A stretch of 37,413 nt of DNA from positions 74,105 to 111,517 of the forward strand of contig NZ_JACRAH010000019.1 of the NCBI RefSeq assembly GCF_016234775.1, read 5' to 3'. The position numbers were made by a program, and so were the translations under genes. Below, piece by piece: positions 14,612 through 23,987 of the stretch (within the stretch, counting starts at the first letter, position 1; the number at the start of each line of letters is the position of its first letter). The stretch is from Aquabacterium sp. GTDB taxonomy: Bacteria; Pseudomonadota; Gammaproteobacteria; Burkholderiales; Burkholderiaceae_C. The notes under the pieces are model-generated. The model was not told the DNA's origin. It made no database searches and saw nothing but the letters and a program-made list of their open reading frames with translations.

Positions 14612-16969
14612 ATGGCCTGGTCGTCAAGGGATATCCCCATTTCAGTGCGCCTGCGGGTGCGTCGATATACCGCTTCATCCTTCATTCAGGACGCAGCGCT
14701 CGACGTGCTCTACACCTTTGCGATCTACATGGCTGTGACCCTGGGCACCGGGGTCGCCTTGCTGCTGGTCTGGCGGCAGGATCGCGCGCAGACGTTCACG
14801 GCCTTGCTGGGCCTGTCGCACCTGATCTGGACGTTCAACCCACTGGCCTATCTGGCCACACGCAGCGCCGATCCCATGTGGCATCACATCGGTCTGGTCG
14901 GGCTGGTGCTGGTGGGCACCACCTACCTCAGCCTCTTGTCACTGGGCTTCATCCATCTGTCGGGCAGGCGTTTCAACAGGTGGAAATTGCTGGCGACGGG
15001 CGGCTTCCTGTTCGTGTTTCACGTCGGCCTGATCCTGGTTGAGCTGCATTGGGCGCAACTGGGGTTTGCGGCGCTGAACACGGTGATCGGGCTGGTAGTG
15101 GCCTGGTGGTTGCGCAAGCAGGGCCCGGGCGAACGGGCCAGCGGGGTGTTGATCGTGCTCTGTGGCCTTAACCAGTTCACCTATGTGTTGATGGGCGAAC
15201 CTGGTGCCATGCTGCAGACCACGATTGCCGCGGCGCTGCGCCTGTTGCTGGGCATGTCATTGATGTACGCGGCGCTGACGCGAACCGGGCAGGCTGTGCA
15301 GCGCCTGCATGATCGCTTCTTCGAATTGACCGAACGCTCACCCCAGGGCGTGACCGTGGTGCGCAAGGGCATGGTGGCCTATACCAACCCAGCATTCCGA
15401 GAGCTTTTCGGCATGCGCAAAGAGACGCCAAGCCCACCCGTGTTTTCGCCGCGCTGGGTGGAGCTCACCGTGCCCGAAACCGAACGTCAGGGCGCCGAGA
15501 TCATCGCGCGACGGGTGCTGGACGGCCAGCTTCAGCAGGCCGAATGGCATGGAGAGCGGATCTCGCTCGATGGCCGACGCCTGCACCTGCGTTTCAAGGC
15601 CTGGCAGGTGGAGTGGGACGGTGCACCAGCCTTGCAGGTTGTCGTCACGGATGACACGGCGCGCGTGGATGCCACACAGGCTTTGCTGTGGCGGGCCACG
15701 CATGACGAGCTGACAGGCCTGCCCAATCGCAGCGCCTTGTTGCAGCGCCTGCGCGAACTGTTCGATGACCCTGCTCGCCCGGCGTTCGCGCTGATCCTCA
15801 TGGACGTGGACCGCTTCAAGTTGTTCAACGAAGCGCACGGGCAAAGTGTGGGTGACGATGTGCTCAAGGTGCTCAGCACCGATCTGGCCAGACGCTTCGT
15901 GTACCAGGCGCAGGTGATGCGCATGGGCGAGGATGAGTTCGCCGTGCTCATTGAATGTGAGGATGCGGTGACCGTGGCTGAGCGGATAGCCCAGGAGGTC
16001 AAGGCCATGTTGCGAGAGCCTTTGGTGCTGCCCGCACACCGCTTCTTCCTGGACGTGTCCATGGGCGTGGCCAGCCATCCCTCCTCTGCCCAGGATGCCG
16101 AGGCCTTCCTGCAAGTGGCGCACGCCGCCATGCATGATGCCAAGCGCTTGCCCGGCACGTCCGTGCAGTGGGCGTCCGCAGATGGGGCGCAAGGCCTGGT
16201 GGCCTTTTTCAGTGCCGAACAGGCTTTGCGAGCCGGCTTGCAGAACGACGAGTTCAAACTGGTCTATCAGCCCAAGGTGGCCGCCAAGTCAGGCAAATTG
16301 CTGGGCTTCGAGGCCCTGGTGCGCTGGGATCGCCCTGGGATCGGGCGCATCAGCCCGCTCGACTTCATCCCGGCAGCAGAGCGCAATGGCCTGATCGTGC
16401 CCTTGGGCGCGCTGATCCTGCGGGAGGCTTGCCAGCAGTTGGCCGCCTGGCGCGATCAGGGCTTGAATCTGGTGCCCGTGGCGGTCAACGTGTCGCCCCT
16501 GCAATTGCTGGATGCGACCTTTCCGGAGTCCGTTCTGGCGATTCTGGGTGAGTTCAAGCTGCCACCGAGTTGCCTGACCCTGGAGATCACCGAGACGGCT
16601 GCCGTGGCGCACATGGATCAGGCCAACGAGCAGATCAGCCAGTTGCGCAAGGCCGGCGTCGAGGTGGCGCTGGACGACTTCGGCACCGGTTTTTCATCGC
16701 TGAACATGCTGCGCAGCCTGCCGCTGCGCACGGTCAAGATCGACCGCAGCCTGATCGATCCCATGCCCAATCAGGAGGCCAACGCCGTGGTCAAGGCCAT
16801 TTGCGATCTGGCCTCCGTGCTCAGCCTGGATGTGGTGGCGGAAGGGGTCGAGACCGAGGAGCACGCCAGTGCGGCTGTTCGCGCAGGTTGCGATGTGCTG
16901 CAAGGTTTTCTGTTTGCCAAACCGCTGGAAGTGGACGAGGCCACGCGCTGGTTGACGGATCGCTATTGA
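14612..16969 (+). CDS. Membrane PAS-GGDEF-EAL protein, probable c-di-GMP phosphodiesterase
   Basis: A 785-residue protein. The first 225 or so residues hold about seven hydrophobic segments (for example YTFAIYMAVTLGTGVALLLV and TTYLSLLSLGFIHL). A PAS-like domain follows (RFFELTERSPQGVTVVRKGM), then GGDEF and EAL domains. The GGDEF signature reads GEDEF (residues 439-443); replacing the second Gly by Glu should disable the cyclase, leaving a possible GTP-sensing role. The EAL domain looks complete: E567 in FEALVRW, the Asn in AVNVSPLQL, LEITETA, ALDDFGTGFSSL, VKIDRS, AEGVETEEH and LQGFLFAKP. So it likely hydrolyses c-di-GMP to pGpG. It starts 26 bp after trpE and probably shares its transcript. 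The start codon is not certain; later GTG/ATG codons before the first helix are possible. Confidence 0.88.
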   Translation: MAWSSRDIPISVRLRVRRYTASSFIQDAALDVLYTFAIYMAVTLGTGVALLLVWRQDRAQTFTALLGLSHLIWTFNPLAYLATRSADPMWHHIGLVGLVLVGTTYLSLLSLGFIHLSGRRFNRWKLLATGGFLFVFHVGLILVELHWAQLGFAALNTVIGLVVAWWLRKQGPGERASGVLIVLCGLNQFTYVLMGEPGAMLQTTIAAALRLLLGMSLMYAALTRTGQAVQRLHDRFFELTERSPQGVTVVRKGMVAYTNPAFRELFGMRKETPSPPVFSPRWVELTVPETERQGAEIIARRVLDGQLQQAEWHGERISLDGRRLHLRFKAWQVEWDGAPALQVVVTDDTARVDATQALLWRATHDELTGLPNRSALLQRLRELFDDPARPAFALILMDVDRFKLFNEAHGQSVGDDVLKVLSTDLARRFVYQAQVMRMGEDEFAVLIECEDAVTVAERIAQEVKAMLREPLVLPAHRFFLDVSMGVASHPSSAQDAEAFLQVAHAAMHDAKRLPGTSVQWASADGAQGLVAFFSAEQALRAGLQNDEFKLVYQPKVAAKSGKLLGFEALVRWDRPGIGRISPLDFIPAAERNGLIVPLGALILREACQQLAAWRDQGLNLVPVAVNVSPLQLLDATFPESVLAILGEFKLPPSCLTLEITETAAVAHMDQANEQISQLRKAGVEVALDDFGTGFSSLNMLRSLPLRTVKIDRSLIDPMPNQEANAVVKAICDLASVLSLDVVAEGVETEEHASAAVRAGCDVLQGFLFAKPLEVDEATRWLTDRY

Positions 16970-16993
16970 GCCCCTCGCCCGCTGCGCCAGGCC

Positions 16994-18106
16994 TCAGTGC
17001 GTGCCCAGGCGTTGCCGCAACCAGGTCTGAGCGGGCATTTCAACGAGCTGATAGACAAGCGTGGCCAGCCCGAACACCCCGATCAGATAGACCAGCACCC
17101 AGGCCGGTTCGTGCAAGGGCAAGGCAAAGCCCAGGCTGGAGCTCAGGCAGGCCAGCAGCAATTGCAGCGGAAAGTGCAGCAGGTAGCTGGCGTAGGTGGT
17201 GTTGCCCAGGCGGTTGAGCCAGCGGATGGCCGTGGCCGAGCGCGGCTGCACCCAGTCCAGCAGCACGATCAGCGCCACCGGCGTGAGCACCGCCACGTAG
17301 AACATGGCGCGCAGCTTGCCGCTCATCAGCAACGCTGTGCCCATGGCCACGGCCAGCAGCCCGGCGGCCTGCACCGCATGCTGCTGCCAGCGTGGGCGTT
17401 TGACCAAGGCTTCATGTGCCAGATGGGTCAAGGCGCCAAGGTAGAAGAAGAACACGCACAGCACGATGGGATGGTCCGTCAGCTTGAGCGCGTAGACCAC
17501 GCCCGAAGCACCGATCAGGCCCAGTACCTGCCACCAGCGTGTCAGGCCCAGCTTGCACAGCACGAAGAACAGCGCATAGACCAGCACCTCGATCGAGATG
17601 CTCCAGATCGGGCCATTGAAGGACCATTCGCTGCGCCCCAGCCAGTCGCTGGCCATGAACAGTTGCAAGGCGAAGTGCGCCCAGTCGTTGTATTGGTAGA
17701 CGTAGTCGCTGCCGTGCAGTTGCCGGTACCACAGGCCCAGCGCCGCCACGATCAGCAAGGTCAGCAGGTGCAGGGGATACAGGCGGGAAAAGCGCAGCAC
17801 GGCAAAGCGCCGCGTGCTGACTCGTCCTTGCGCCACCGGTAGCGCGTATTTCCAGAAGAAGATGAAGCCCGACAAGGCCCAGAAGGCCTGCACGCCCAGC
17901 CAGCCTGCTTCATAAAAAGGCTTGAGCCAGGCATACAGCGGCTGGGCGCTGGTCTCGAAACCCACCGGCGCGCCGCCCTGAAAGAAGAAGTGCTGGTAGT
18001 GCCACAGCAGCACCGACACGGCGCACGCAAAACGCATCAGTTCCAGACCCAGCAGGGCGTGTGCGGGTTGGTCTGCGGATGTGGTGGTGCGTTTCATGGC
18101 GCGCAT
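16994..18106 (-). CDS. Acyltransferase 3 family (OafA/NodX-like) membrane protein
   Basis: A 370-residue integral membrane protein with about ten hydrophobic helices. These enzymes move acetyl or succinyl groups onto exported glycans such as O-antigen or exopolysaccharide. Family marks are visible: ELMRFACAVSVLLWHYQHFF near the N terminus with the conserved Arg and His, FWALSGFIFFWKYAL, RFSRLYPLHLLTLL and WSISIEVLVYALFF. There is no periplasmic SGNH extension. It stands alone on the minus strand between the EAL gene (24 bp from its 3' end) and the trpG leader, dividing the trp locus. Its partner glycan may be that of the exopolysaccharide cluster 6 kb away; that is inference. The start could also be the Met three codons later (MKRTTT). 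Confidence 0.9.
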   Translation of the reverse strand: MRAMKRTTTSADQPAHALLGLELMRFACAVSVLLWHYQHFFFQGGAPVGFETSAQPLYAWLKPFYEAGWLGVQAFWALSGFIFFWKYALPVAQGRVSTRRFAVLRFSRLYPLHLLTLLIVAALGLWYRQLHGSDYVYQYNDWAHFALQLFMASDWLGRSEWSFNGPIWSISIEVLVYALFFVLCKLGLTRWWQVLGLIGASGVVYALKLTDHPIVLCVFFFYLGALTHLAHEALVKRPRWQQHAVQAAGLLAVAMGTALLMSGKLRAMFYVAVLTPVALIVLLDWVQPRSATAIRWLNRLGNTTYASYLLHFPLQLLLACLSSSLGFALPLHEPAWVLVYLIGVFGLATLVYQLVEMPAQTWLRQRLGTH

Positions 18107-18172
18107 CTTGGCATGAGCCTGTGCTGCACAGGCCGTGGCGCGCCCCCTCAGTCAGGGCGGGGCCACGCCATG

Positions 18173-18178
18173 TAGAAT
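18173..18178 (+). promoter_or_regulatory. -10 box of the trpG leader transcript
   Basis: TAGAAT (18173-18178) follows a TG pair and predicts a transcription start near 18185. That is one base before the ATG of the short Trp-Trp ORF at 18186. No good -35 hexamer is visible at 16-18 bp upstream; the region is very GC-rich. Confidence 0.45.
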
Positions 18179-18185
18179 CACCCGC

Positions 18186-18236
18186 ATGCAGCAACCCTCG
18201 GATTTTTCTCACCTTGACGCACGTTGGTGGCGGTGA
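18186..18236 (+). CDS. trpL: Tryptophan leader peptide 2, upstream of trpG
   Basis: A 16-residue ORF reading MQQPSDFSHLDARWWR. Tandem Trp codons (TGG TGG, 18225-18230) stand one codon before the stop (18234-18236). It lies 138 bp upstream of trpG. As with leader 1 there is no ribosome site, and the likely transcription start coincides with the ATG. The Trp codons also form one side of a small hairpin (TGGCG 18228-18232 with CGCCA 18237-18241, GTGA loop). Tandem Trp codons at this position are the classical sensor of charged tRNA-Trp. Confidence 0.7.
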   Translation: MQQPSDFSHLDARWWR

Positions 18237-18264
18237 CGCCAACCTGACACTGCATGACCTGCGC

Positions 18265-18288
18265 GCGCACCCCTCCCCGGTGCGCTTT
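18265..18288 (+). terminator. Candidate attenuator terminator before trpG
   Basis: GCGCACC (18265-18271) and GGTGCGC (18279-18285) form a perfect, GC-rich 7-bp stem with a 7-nt C-rich loop, followed at once by TTT (18286-18288). It sits 29 bp after the stop of leader peptide 2 and about 90 bp before trpG, where an attenuator should be. The U-run is short. I could not find a convincing competing antiterminator pairing. An 8-bp direct repeat, TCCGAGGG, occurs just after (18305-18312 and 18318-18325). Confidence 0.5.
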
Positions 18289-18374
18289 GCCAAGAAAACG
18301 GGTCTCCGAGGGGGAATTCCGAGGGATGGTGCAAGACCACCCCATGACTCACATCCCGAATCAGGATAGTGCCC

Positions 18375-18959
18375 ATGCTGCTCATGATCGATAACTACGA
18401 CAGCTTCACCTTCAACCTGGTGCAGTACTTCTGCGAACTGGGCGAAGAGGTCAAGGTGTTTCGCAATGACGAGATCACGCTCGACGAGATCGCCGCGCTC
18501 AAGCCCGATCGCCTCGTGCTCTCGCCAGGCCCATGCTCACCCGCCGAAGCCGGCATCTGCGTGTCGGCTCTGCAACGCTTCACCGGCCAGTTGCCCATCC
18601 TGGGTGTCTGCCTGGGTCACCAGAGCATCGGTGCGGCCCTGGGTGGCAAGGTGATCCGCGCGCACGAACAGATGCATGGCAAGACCAGCATCATCACCAC
18701 CGATGAGCAAGGCGTGTACGCCGGCCTGCCGCGCCAGTTCACCGTGATCCGCTACCACTCGCTGGCGATTGAGCGCGAGACCTTGCCCGACTGCCTGGAG
18801 GTCACCTCCTGGACGGACGACGGCGAGATCATGGGCGTGCGCCACAAGGGCCCACAGACGGACAAGAACTTCGCGCCGCTCGAAGGTGTGCAGTTCCACC
18901 CTGAATCCATCCTGACCGAGCATGGCCACGCCATGCTGGCCAATTTCCTGAAGATGTAA
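18375..18959 (+). CDS. trpG: Anthranilate synthase component II (glutamine amidotransferase)
   Basis: A 194-residue class I glutamine amidotransferase that releases ammonia from glutamine for TrpE. The opening [19 protein letters not shown] is diagnostic. The nucleophile Cys is in [11 protein letters not shown] (about residue 79), and the His/Glu pair is in [13 protein letters not shown]. The oxyanion-strand motif SPGPCSP is present. I chose the ATG at 18375, with AGGA 8 bp upstream, over a GTG two codons earlier. trpD follows after 14 bp with its own strong ribosome site, so trpGD is one operon behind leader peptide 2. In some bacteria the same protein also serves PabB; no separate PabA is in view. 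Confidence 0.97.
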   Translation: MLLMIDNYDSFTFNLVQYFCELGEEVKVFRNDEITLDEIAALKPDRLVLSPGPCSPAEAGICVSALQRFTGQLPILGVCLGHQSIGAALGGKVIRAHEQMHGKTSIITTDEQGVYAGLPRQFTVIRYHSLAIERETLPDCLEVTSWTDDGEIMGVRHKGPQTDKNFAPLEGVQFHPESILTEHGHAMLANFLKM

Positions 18960-18973
18960 TCGAGGAGGCCGAC

Positions 18974-20020
18974 ATGTCCCAGCTGACCGATCAACAGGCC
19001 TTGCAACGCGTCATCGAACACCGCGAGATCTTCCACGACGAGATGCTGGGCCTGATGCGCCGCATCATGACGGGTGAGATGTCGCCGGTGACCATGGCCG
19101 CCTTCATCACCGGTCTGCGCGTGAAGAAGGAAACAGTTGGCGAGATCACGGCGGCCGCCCAGGTGATGCGCGAGTTCGCCACGCCGGTGCACGTGTCCAA
19201 CAAGATGCACCTGGTGGACTTGTGCGGCACGGGTGGTGACGGCCAGCACACCTTCAACATCTCGACCACGGCCATGTTCGTGGCTGCTGCTGCCGGTGCC
19301 CGCGTGGCCAAGCACGGTGGTCGCAGCGTGTCGTCCAGCACGGGCAGTGCCGATGTGCTCGAAGCCCTGGGTGCCTGCATCAACCTCACTCCTGACCAGG
19401 TGGCGCAGTCGCTGGCCGCATCCAATGTTGGCTTCATGTTTGCGCCCAACCACCATGGCGCCATGAAGCACGCCGCACCGGTTCGCAAGGAGTTGGGCAT
19501 CCGCACCTTGTTCAACATCCTGGGGCCTTTGACCAACCCGGCCGGTGCACCCAATCAGCTCATGGGTGTGTTCCACCCGGATCTGGTGGGCATCATGGCC
19601 CGCGTGCTGCAGCGCCTGGGCTCCGACCACGTGATGGTCGTGCACGGTTGCGATGGCCTCGATGAGATCACGCTGGCGGGCGATACCCAGGTGGCGGAAC
19701 TCAAGAACGGCGAAGTGCGCGAGTACCGCGTCAACCCAGGTCAGTTCGGTCTGGCCGAACATGATGGCGCCATGCTCAAGGCACAGAACCGCGAGATGTC
19801 GGTGGGCATCGTGCGGCGCGTGTTCGACAACGAACCGGGCCCGGCGCGTGACATCGTGCTGCTCAACGCTGGCGCAGCGCTTTATGCGGCCAATGTGGCT
19901 GATTCGCTGGGCGATGGCATCGAGCGCGCGCGGGATGCGATTGCCAGCGGCCGTGCTGGCGAGGCCTTGTTCAACTTCGTGCAGACGACGCAGGGTCTGG
20001 CTGCCCAGCAGCCGGCTTGA
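18974..20020 (+). CDS. trpD: Anthranilate phosphoribosyltransferase
   Basis: A 348-residue enzyme that joins anthranilate to PRPP, the second step of the pathway. The PRPP/anthranilate loop is [19 protein letters not shown] (residues about 79-97). [21 protein letters not shown] follows, where KHGNR is more usual, so the Asn is replaced by Gly. [21 protein letters not shown] and [13 protein letters not shown] are typical. A strong GAGGAGG lies 6 bp before the ATG. The last 50 bp overlap, on the opposite strand, the 3' end of a diguanylate cyclase gene. That overlap, rather than a free intergenic region, separates trpD from trpC. Confidence 0.97.
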   Translation: MSQLTDQQALQRVIEHREIFHDEMLGLMRRIMTGEMSPVTMAAFITGLRVKKETVGEITAAAQVMREFATPVHVSNKMHLVDLCGTGGDGQHTFNISTTAMFVAAAAGARVAKHGGRSVSSSTGSADVLEALGACINLTPDQVAQSLAASNVGFMFAPNHHGAMKHAAPVRKELGIRTLFNILGPLTNPAGAPNQLMGVFHPDLVGIMARVLQRLGSDHVMVVHGCDGLDEITLAGDTQVAELKNGEVREYRVNPGQFGLAEHDGAMLKAQNREMSVGIVRRVFDNEPGPARDIVLLNAGAALYAANVADSLGDGIERARDAIASGRAGEALFNFVQTTQGLAAQQPA

Positions 20021-21914
20021 GCGATTCGCTCGGTGTGGCGGGCCCCTGCGGCTTGTGCGCCGCACCTGATTTGCGCGGCATCGTGGCCAGCGCTTGCGGG
20101 TTGAGGGCGCAGCGGTTGCGCCCGTTTTGCTTGGCCTGATAGAGCAACTGGTCTGCGGCGTTCAGCAAAGCTTGTGGCGGCAGATCGATGGTGGGCACCA
20201 CGCTGGCCAGGCCGATGCTCACGGTCAGCGGGATGGGCTTGCCCTCATGTCGGAAGTCGAGTGACTGCACGCCCAGCCTGATCGTCTCGGCAATGTGGGC
20301 GGCGCCCACGGTGTGGGTTTGCGGCAGCAGCACCAGAAACTCTTCGCCGCCGTAGCGCAAGGCATGGTCGCCTGGCCGTTGCACAGCATGTGCGATGACG
20401 CCGGCTACCTGCTTGAGCGCCTCATCGCCCGCCAGGTGCCCGTGGTCGTCATTGACGCGCTTGAAGTGGTCCACGTCAATCATCAGCACCGAGACCGGTG
20501 TGTGCCAGCGCTGGGCCTGGCGCCACACCTCGGGCATGCGCTCCGACAGGAACATGCGGTTCTTCAAGCCGGTGAGGGCATCCTGCTCGGTCAATTCCTG
20601 CAGCCGTTCGTTGGCCTTGGTGAGCTCGGTCATGGCCTTGTCCAGATCGCGGGTGCGATCCTGCACGCGGTGCTCCAGTTCGGTGGCATGCGCCAGTTGC
20701 AGCCGCTCGTATTCTTCGCGTGCCAGCTTGACGCGATGCGCCAGTGCAAACGACAAGAGGGTGAACTCCAGCATCGAGCCAATCTGCATGCTGTACTCGG
20801 TCAGGAAGTTGCGCTGCACGATGCCGAACATGTGCAGCGACGTCAGCAAGACGCCCAGCAACAGCACCGTGAACGCGGCCAGGAAGTAGCGTGCCTGTTG
20901 CACCCCTTTGCGCAACAGGCCCACCGTGATGATCAACAGCAATACCGGCGTGACGATGGTGGCCAGGGTCACGATCTTGATGGGGATGGCGTAGGGCAGG
21001 ACAAAGGTTTCGGGGACGGCCGCCAGGTACAACCACTGCAAGGCCTGCATGGCCAGATCGGCGCGTGGCCAGTGCGTGCGCAAATCGAGAAACTGCCGGC
21101 TGAACAGCACCAATGACCAACCCGCCAGGCCCATGAAGATGGGGGCCGCCTGGTTGCCCCAGTTGGGCGCATTCGGCCAGAGCGTTTCAAAGGCCAGGCC
21201 GCTGAGCGTGTACTGGGTCATGCCGAACAGGCTGATGTAGACCACGTAGTGCAGGTAGGCCTTGTCGCGCAGTGAAATGCACAGCAGCAGGTTGTAGACC
21301 AGCATGGCCAGCAGGGCGCCACTGTAGATGCCCAGCAGCAACTGTTCGACATGGGCGTGGCGTTCGTAGGCTGCGGGCGTGCTCACTTCCAGCGGCGCTT
21401 GCAAGGAGCCCTGGCCTTGCACGCGCACATACAGTTGCACGTGGTCGCCTTGCCGCAGCTTCAGCTTGAAGTAGAAATTGCGGTCTGCCAGCGAGCGGGT
21501 GTGGAAGGGGCGGCGGTCGCCACTGGCGTGGTGCTGCACGCGGCCGTCAGGCCACACCACGTAGATGTCCAGGTAGTCCAGCAAGGGGTAGCGCATGCCC
21601 AGCAGCCAGTCCTGCTGCTCGCTCGCTACGTTGACCAGTTCGCCGTGCAGCCACAGGGCCGAGCGGCTGTAGCCGAAGTTCAGGTTGTCGCTGTGGCGGT
21701 CTTCCCAGCGACTGTCGCTGCGCTGCGCTTCGACATCGGCCAGGCGCATTTTCCCGGTCGGGTCGTCCAGTACGCGCAAATGCCGACCGATGGGCTGACT
21801 GGTGAACTGGTCATCCAGCTTGACGATGTCAGCCCAGGCATTTGCCGCCAGCAGGCTCAACAGGGTGAGCGCCAGCCATCGAGCCCAGCAACGGTGAAAA
21901 GTGGCCCACGCCAA
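19971..21914 (-). CDS. 7TMR-DISM diguanylate cyclase with intact GGEEF and inhibitory site
   Basis: A 647-residue membrane sensor that should make c-di-GMP. The order is a signal peptide (cut after NAWA), a periplasmic 7TMR-DISM extracellular domain of about 150 residues ([19 protein letters not shown]), a block of seven membrane helices (about residues 190-395), a coiled coil ([19 protein letters not shown]), and a GGDEF domain. The signature is GGEEF (residues 522-526), preceded five residues earlier by RPGD, the RxxD product-inhibition site. So it is probably active and feedback-inhibited. The start appears to be TTG at 21914: the signal peptide begins there and no in-frame ATG is near. 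The C-terminal tail is Pro/Ala/Ser-rich, and its last 50 bp run antisense to trpD. Its 5' end faces trpC. Confidence 0.9.
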   Translation of the reverse strand: MAWATFHRCWARWLALTLLSLLAANAWADIVKLDDQFTSQPIGRHLRVLDDPTGKMRLADVEAQRSDSRWEDRHSDNLNFGYSRSALWLHGELVNVASEQQDWLLGMRYPLLDYLDIYVVWPDGRVQHHASGDRRPFHTRSLADRNFYFKLKLRQGDHVQLYVRVQGQGSLQAPLEVSTPAAYERHAHVEQLLLGIYSGALLAMLVYNLLLCISLRDKAYLHYVVYISLFGMTQYTLSGLAFETLWPNAPNWGNQAAPIFMGLAGWSLVLFSRQFLDLRTHWPRADLAMQALQWLYLAAVPETFVLPYAIPIKIVTLATIVTPVLLLIITVGLLRKGVQQARYFLAAFTVLLLGVLLTSLHMFGIVQRNFLTEYSMQIGSMLEFTLLSFALAHRVKLAREEYERLQLAHATELEHRVQDRTRDLDKAMTELTKANERLQELTEQDALTGLKNRMFLSERMPEVWRQAQRWHTPVSVLMIDVDHFKRVNDDHGHLAGDEALKQVAGVIAHAVQRPGDHALRYGGEEFLVLLPQTHTVGAAHIAETIRLGVQSLDFRHEGKPIPLTVSIGLASVVPTIDLPPQALLNAADQLLYQAKQNGRNRCALNPQALATMPRKSGAAHKPQGPATPSESLKPAAGQPDPASSARS

Positions 21915-22036
21915 TGCACAAACTCCCGAACGGGGGGATCTATCCTTATCGGCAGAAATTCGACGGGTACGAAGCGCCTGAATGGCCGGGAGCGGTCGCC
22001 TTTCACGTCTGTCTCGCTGAGGTCACGCCAAACGCG

Positions 22037-22042
22037 GATAAT
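22037..22042 (+). promoter_or_regulatory. Possible -10 box for trpC
   Basis: GATAAT (22037-22042) stands 28 bp before the trpC ATG, in the gap after the divergent diguanylate cyclase gene. No clear -35 accompanies it. Since trpC is cut off from trpGD by a minus-strand gene, some local promoter is expected. Unlike trpE and trpG, no short Trp-codon ORF is seen here. Confidence 0.35.
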
Positions 22043-22070
22043 TCAGGCCTGATCGAACCCACCTCAGCCC

Positions 22071-22871
22071 ATGTCCGACATCCTCAACAAGATCGTTGCC
22101 GTCAAGCACGAAGAAATCGCCGCCGCCCTTCAGCTCAAATCCTTGAGTGCCGTGCGGGCCGAAGCCGAAGCGCGCAACCGCGAGCTGGCCGATGTGCGTG
22201 ATTTCGTGGGCGCCCTGCGCAGCAAGATCGCGGCCGGCCAGGCGGGGGTGATCGCCGAAGTGAAAAAAGCCAGCCCCAGCAAGGGCGTGCTGCGCGAGCA
22301 TTTCGTGCCGGCCGAAATCGCGGCCAGCTATGCCCGCCACGGCGCGGCTTGCCTGAGCGTGTTGACGGATGCCCAGTTCTTCCAGGGTTGCACACCGTAT
22401 CTTCAGGAAGCCCGTGCGGCCTGCGCCTTGCCTGTGCTGCGCAAGGATTTCATGGTGGACGCCTACCAGGTATACGAGGCCCGGGCCATGGGCGCCGACT
22501 GCATCTTGCTGATCGCCGCCTGCCTGGATGACCAGCAGATGGCCGATCTGGAAGCCTGTGCGTTCGAGCTGGGCATGGCGGTGCTGGTCGAGGTGCACGA
22601 TGGCATCGAGCTGGACCGCGCACTCAAGCTCAAGACGCCGCTGGTGGGCATCAACAACCGCAACCTGCGTACCTTCGAGGTCACGCTGGACACCACGCTG
22701 GGCCTGCTGGATCGTGTGCCGGCCGACCGCCTGCTGGTCACCGAATCCGGCATCCTGGGCGCCGCCGATGTGCAGCGCATGCGCCAGGCGAATGTGCATG
22801 CCTTCCTGGTTGGCGAGGCCTTCATGCGCCAGCCTGACCCGGGCGTCGCGCTGGCCACGCTGTTTGCCTGA
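22071..22871 (+). CDS. trpC: Indole-3-glycerol-phosphate synthase
   Basis: A 266-residue TIM-barrel enzyme that closes the indole ring, making indole-3-glycerol phosphate from CdRP. The N terminus [18 protein letters not shown] is typical. Active-site strands are seen: [17 protein letters not shown] (catalytic Lys), [45 protein letters not shown] and VTESGI, and the phosphate loop LVGEAFMR. It is a monofunctional TrpC, not fused to TrpF, as usual in betaproteobacteria. It lies downstream of, and divergent from, the diguanylate cyclase. The ung gene begins only 7 bp after its stop and is likely co-transcribed. Confidence 0.97.
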   Translation: MSDILNKIVAVKHEEIAAALQLKSLSAVRAEAEARNRELADVRDFVGALRSKIAAGQAGVIAEVKKASPSKGVLREHFVPAEIAASYARHGAACLSVLTDAQFFQGCTPYLQEARAACALPVLRKDFMVDAYQVYEARAMGADCILLIAACLDDQQMADLEACAFELGMAVLVEVHDGIELDRALKLKTPLVGINNRNLRTFEVTLDTTLGLLDRVPADRLLVTESGILGAADVQRMRQANVHAFLVGEAFMRQPDPGVALATLFA

Positions 22872-22878
22872 GCCGGGT

Positions 22879-23697
22879 GTGAAGCGCGTGGCGCAGCAGC
22901 AGGGGCTGTTTGAGGGCGTCTCGGGGCCTGATCAAGGGGCCGGGGAGTCGGCGCCGTCACAGGGGCTGAGCCGGCCGTTGAGCGCCTTGTTTGACGAGGT
23001 GCCTGCCGATTGGCGGGGCATCACCGACGCATTTCGCGGCACATCTGCTGGCCAGGCCTTGATCCGGCGTGTGGACGCTGCCCGCGCGGCAGGCGACACG
23101 ATCTATCCGGATGATGTGTTTGCCGCGTTGAAATGGACGCGGCGCGACCAGATCAAGGTGGTCATCCTGGGGCAGGATCCGTATCACGGGCCGGGGCAGG
23201 CGCATGGCCTGGCGTTTTCCGTGCGGCAGGGCGTGGCCATTCCGCCCAGCCTGCGCAATATCCGCAAGGAAATCCAGCGCGATCCTGGTGTGCCTGCGCC
23301 TGAACATGGCTGCCTGCAGACTTGGGCCGAGCGTGGGGTGCTGCTGCTCAACACGGTGCTGACGGTCAAGGCCGGTGAGGCGGCCAGCCATTCGGGCTGG
23401 GGCTGGGAGGCGCTCACGGACGAGTTGATCAGGGCGGTGGCGGCTGATGCCGGCCCCAAGGTCTTCATGCTTTGGGGTGCGCACGCCCAGAAGAAAGCGG
23501 CGCTGATCGAGCAGGCAGCACAAGCGGGGGCAGCCGGCGGTGCGAACACGTCACGTCATCTGATCCTGCAAAGCAACCATCCCTCGCCCCTGTCGGCCAT
23601 GCGCCCTCCCGTGCCCTTTGTTGGCAATGGGCATTTCGCCAGGGCCAGTGCGTTCTGGCAGGAAAAAGGCCAGCGCCTGGATTGGTCACTGGCCTGA
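22879..23697 (+). CDS. ung: Uracil-DNA glycosylase, family 1
   Basis: A protein of about 272 residues that removes uracil from DNA, the first step of base-excision repair. The water-activating loop is [20 protein letters not shown] (catalytic Asp in GQDPYH), and the minor-groove loop is NHPSPLSA with the catalytic His. [20 protein letters not shown] and [12 protein letters not shown] are also typical. No ATG occurs upstream of the conserved region, so a GTG start is needed: 22879 (seven bases after trpC) or 22888. The first 40 or so residues (AQQQGLFEG onward) are a variable tail. The frame is open backward through trpC, but that is only its shadow. Confidence 0.95.
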   Translation: MKRVAQQQGLFEGVSGPDQGAGESAPSQGLSRPLSALFDEVPADWRGITDAFRGTSAGQALIRRVDAARAAGDTIYPDDVFAALKWTRRDQIKVVILGQDPYHGPGQAHGLAFSVRQGVAIPPSLRNIRKEIQRDPGVPAPEHGCLQTWAERGVLLLNTVLTVKAGEAASHSGWGWEALTDELIRAVAADAGPKVFMLWGAHAQKKAALIEQAAQAGAAGGANTSRHLILQSNHPSPLSAMRPPVPFVGNGHFARASAFWQEKGQRLDWSLA

Positions 23698-23987
23698 TGG
23701 TTTAAATGACTGGCAAAATAACGCGTGCTGCACAACAGCATGTATCAATGCGTCACATTTGACACCCCATACTTGCACGTAACGCTCATTCGCGGGGGCA
23801 AGGGTTCACCCTCAATTTACCCAAACGGCCAGAGAATGACAGCAGCGCCCAAATAAGAGAAATCAACGGTTGTCAATTCCAGGCACGGGCGAATCACAGG
23901 CGAGGGGGCGGCTGGCACGCGATGGCGCGTGTAGCTGCGCCCTTTTTTGTTTTGACGGACGGGCCCTTTCACCAAAAGACCATCGCC
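23698..23987 (+). other. Upstream region of the exopolysaccharide cluster
   Basis: A 290-bp gap, richer in A+T than its surroundings, with no convincing gene. It holds a perfect TTGACA (23759-23764), but the best -10 at a fitting distance is poor (TAACGC, 15 bp away). A short inverted repeat, AGGGT/ACCCT, lies around 23800-23812. The promoter of the plus-strand polysaccharide operon is presumably here, but I cannot place it securely. Confidence 0.45.

Noticed and set aside
23759..23785. A perfect TTGACA as a sigma-70 promoter for the polysaccharide cluster
   Set aside because: No acceptable -10 at 16-18 bp; only TAACGC at 15 bp. Noted in the region entry but not claimed as a promoter.
23913..23928. 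A TGGCACG sequence resembling a sigma-54 promoter before the polysaccharide cluster
   Set aside because: The -12 part does not fit: a GC falls one base too close and TTGC is missing.
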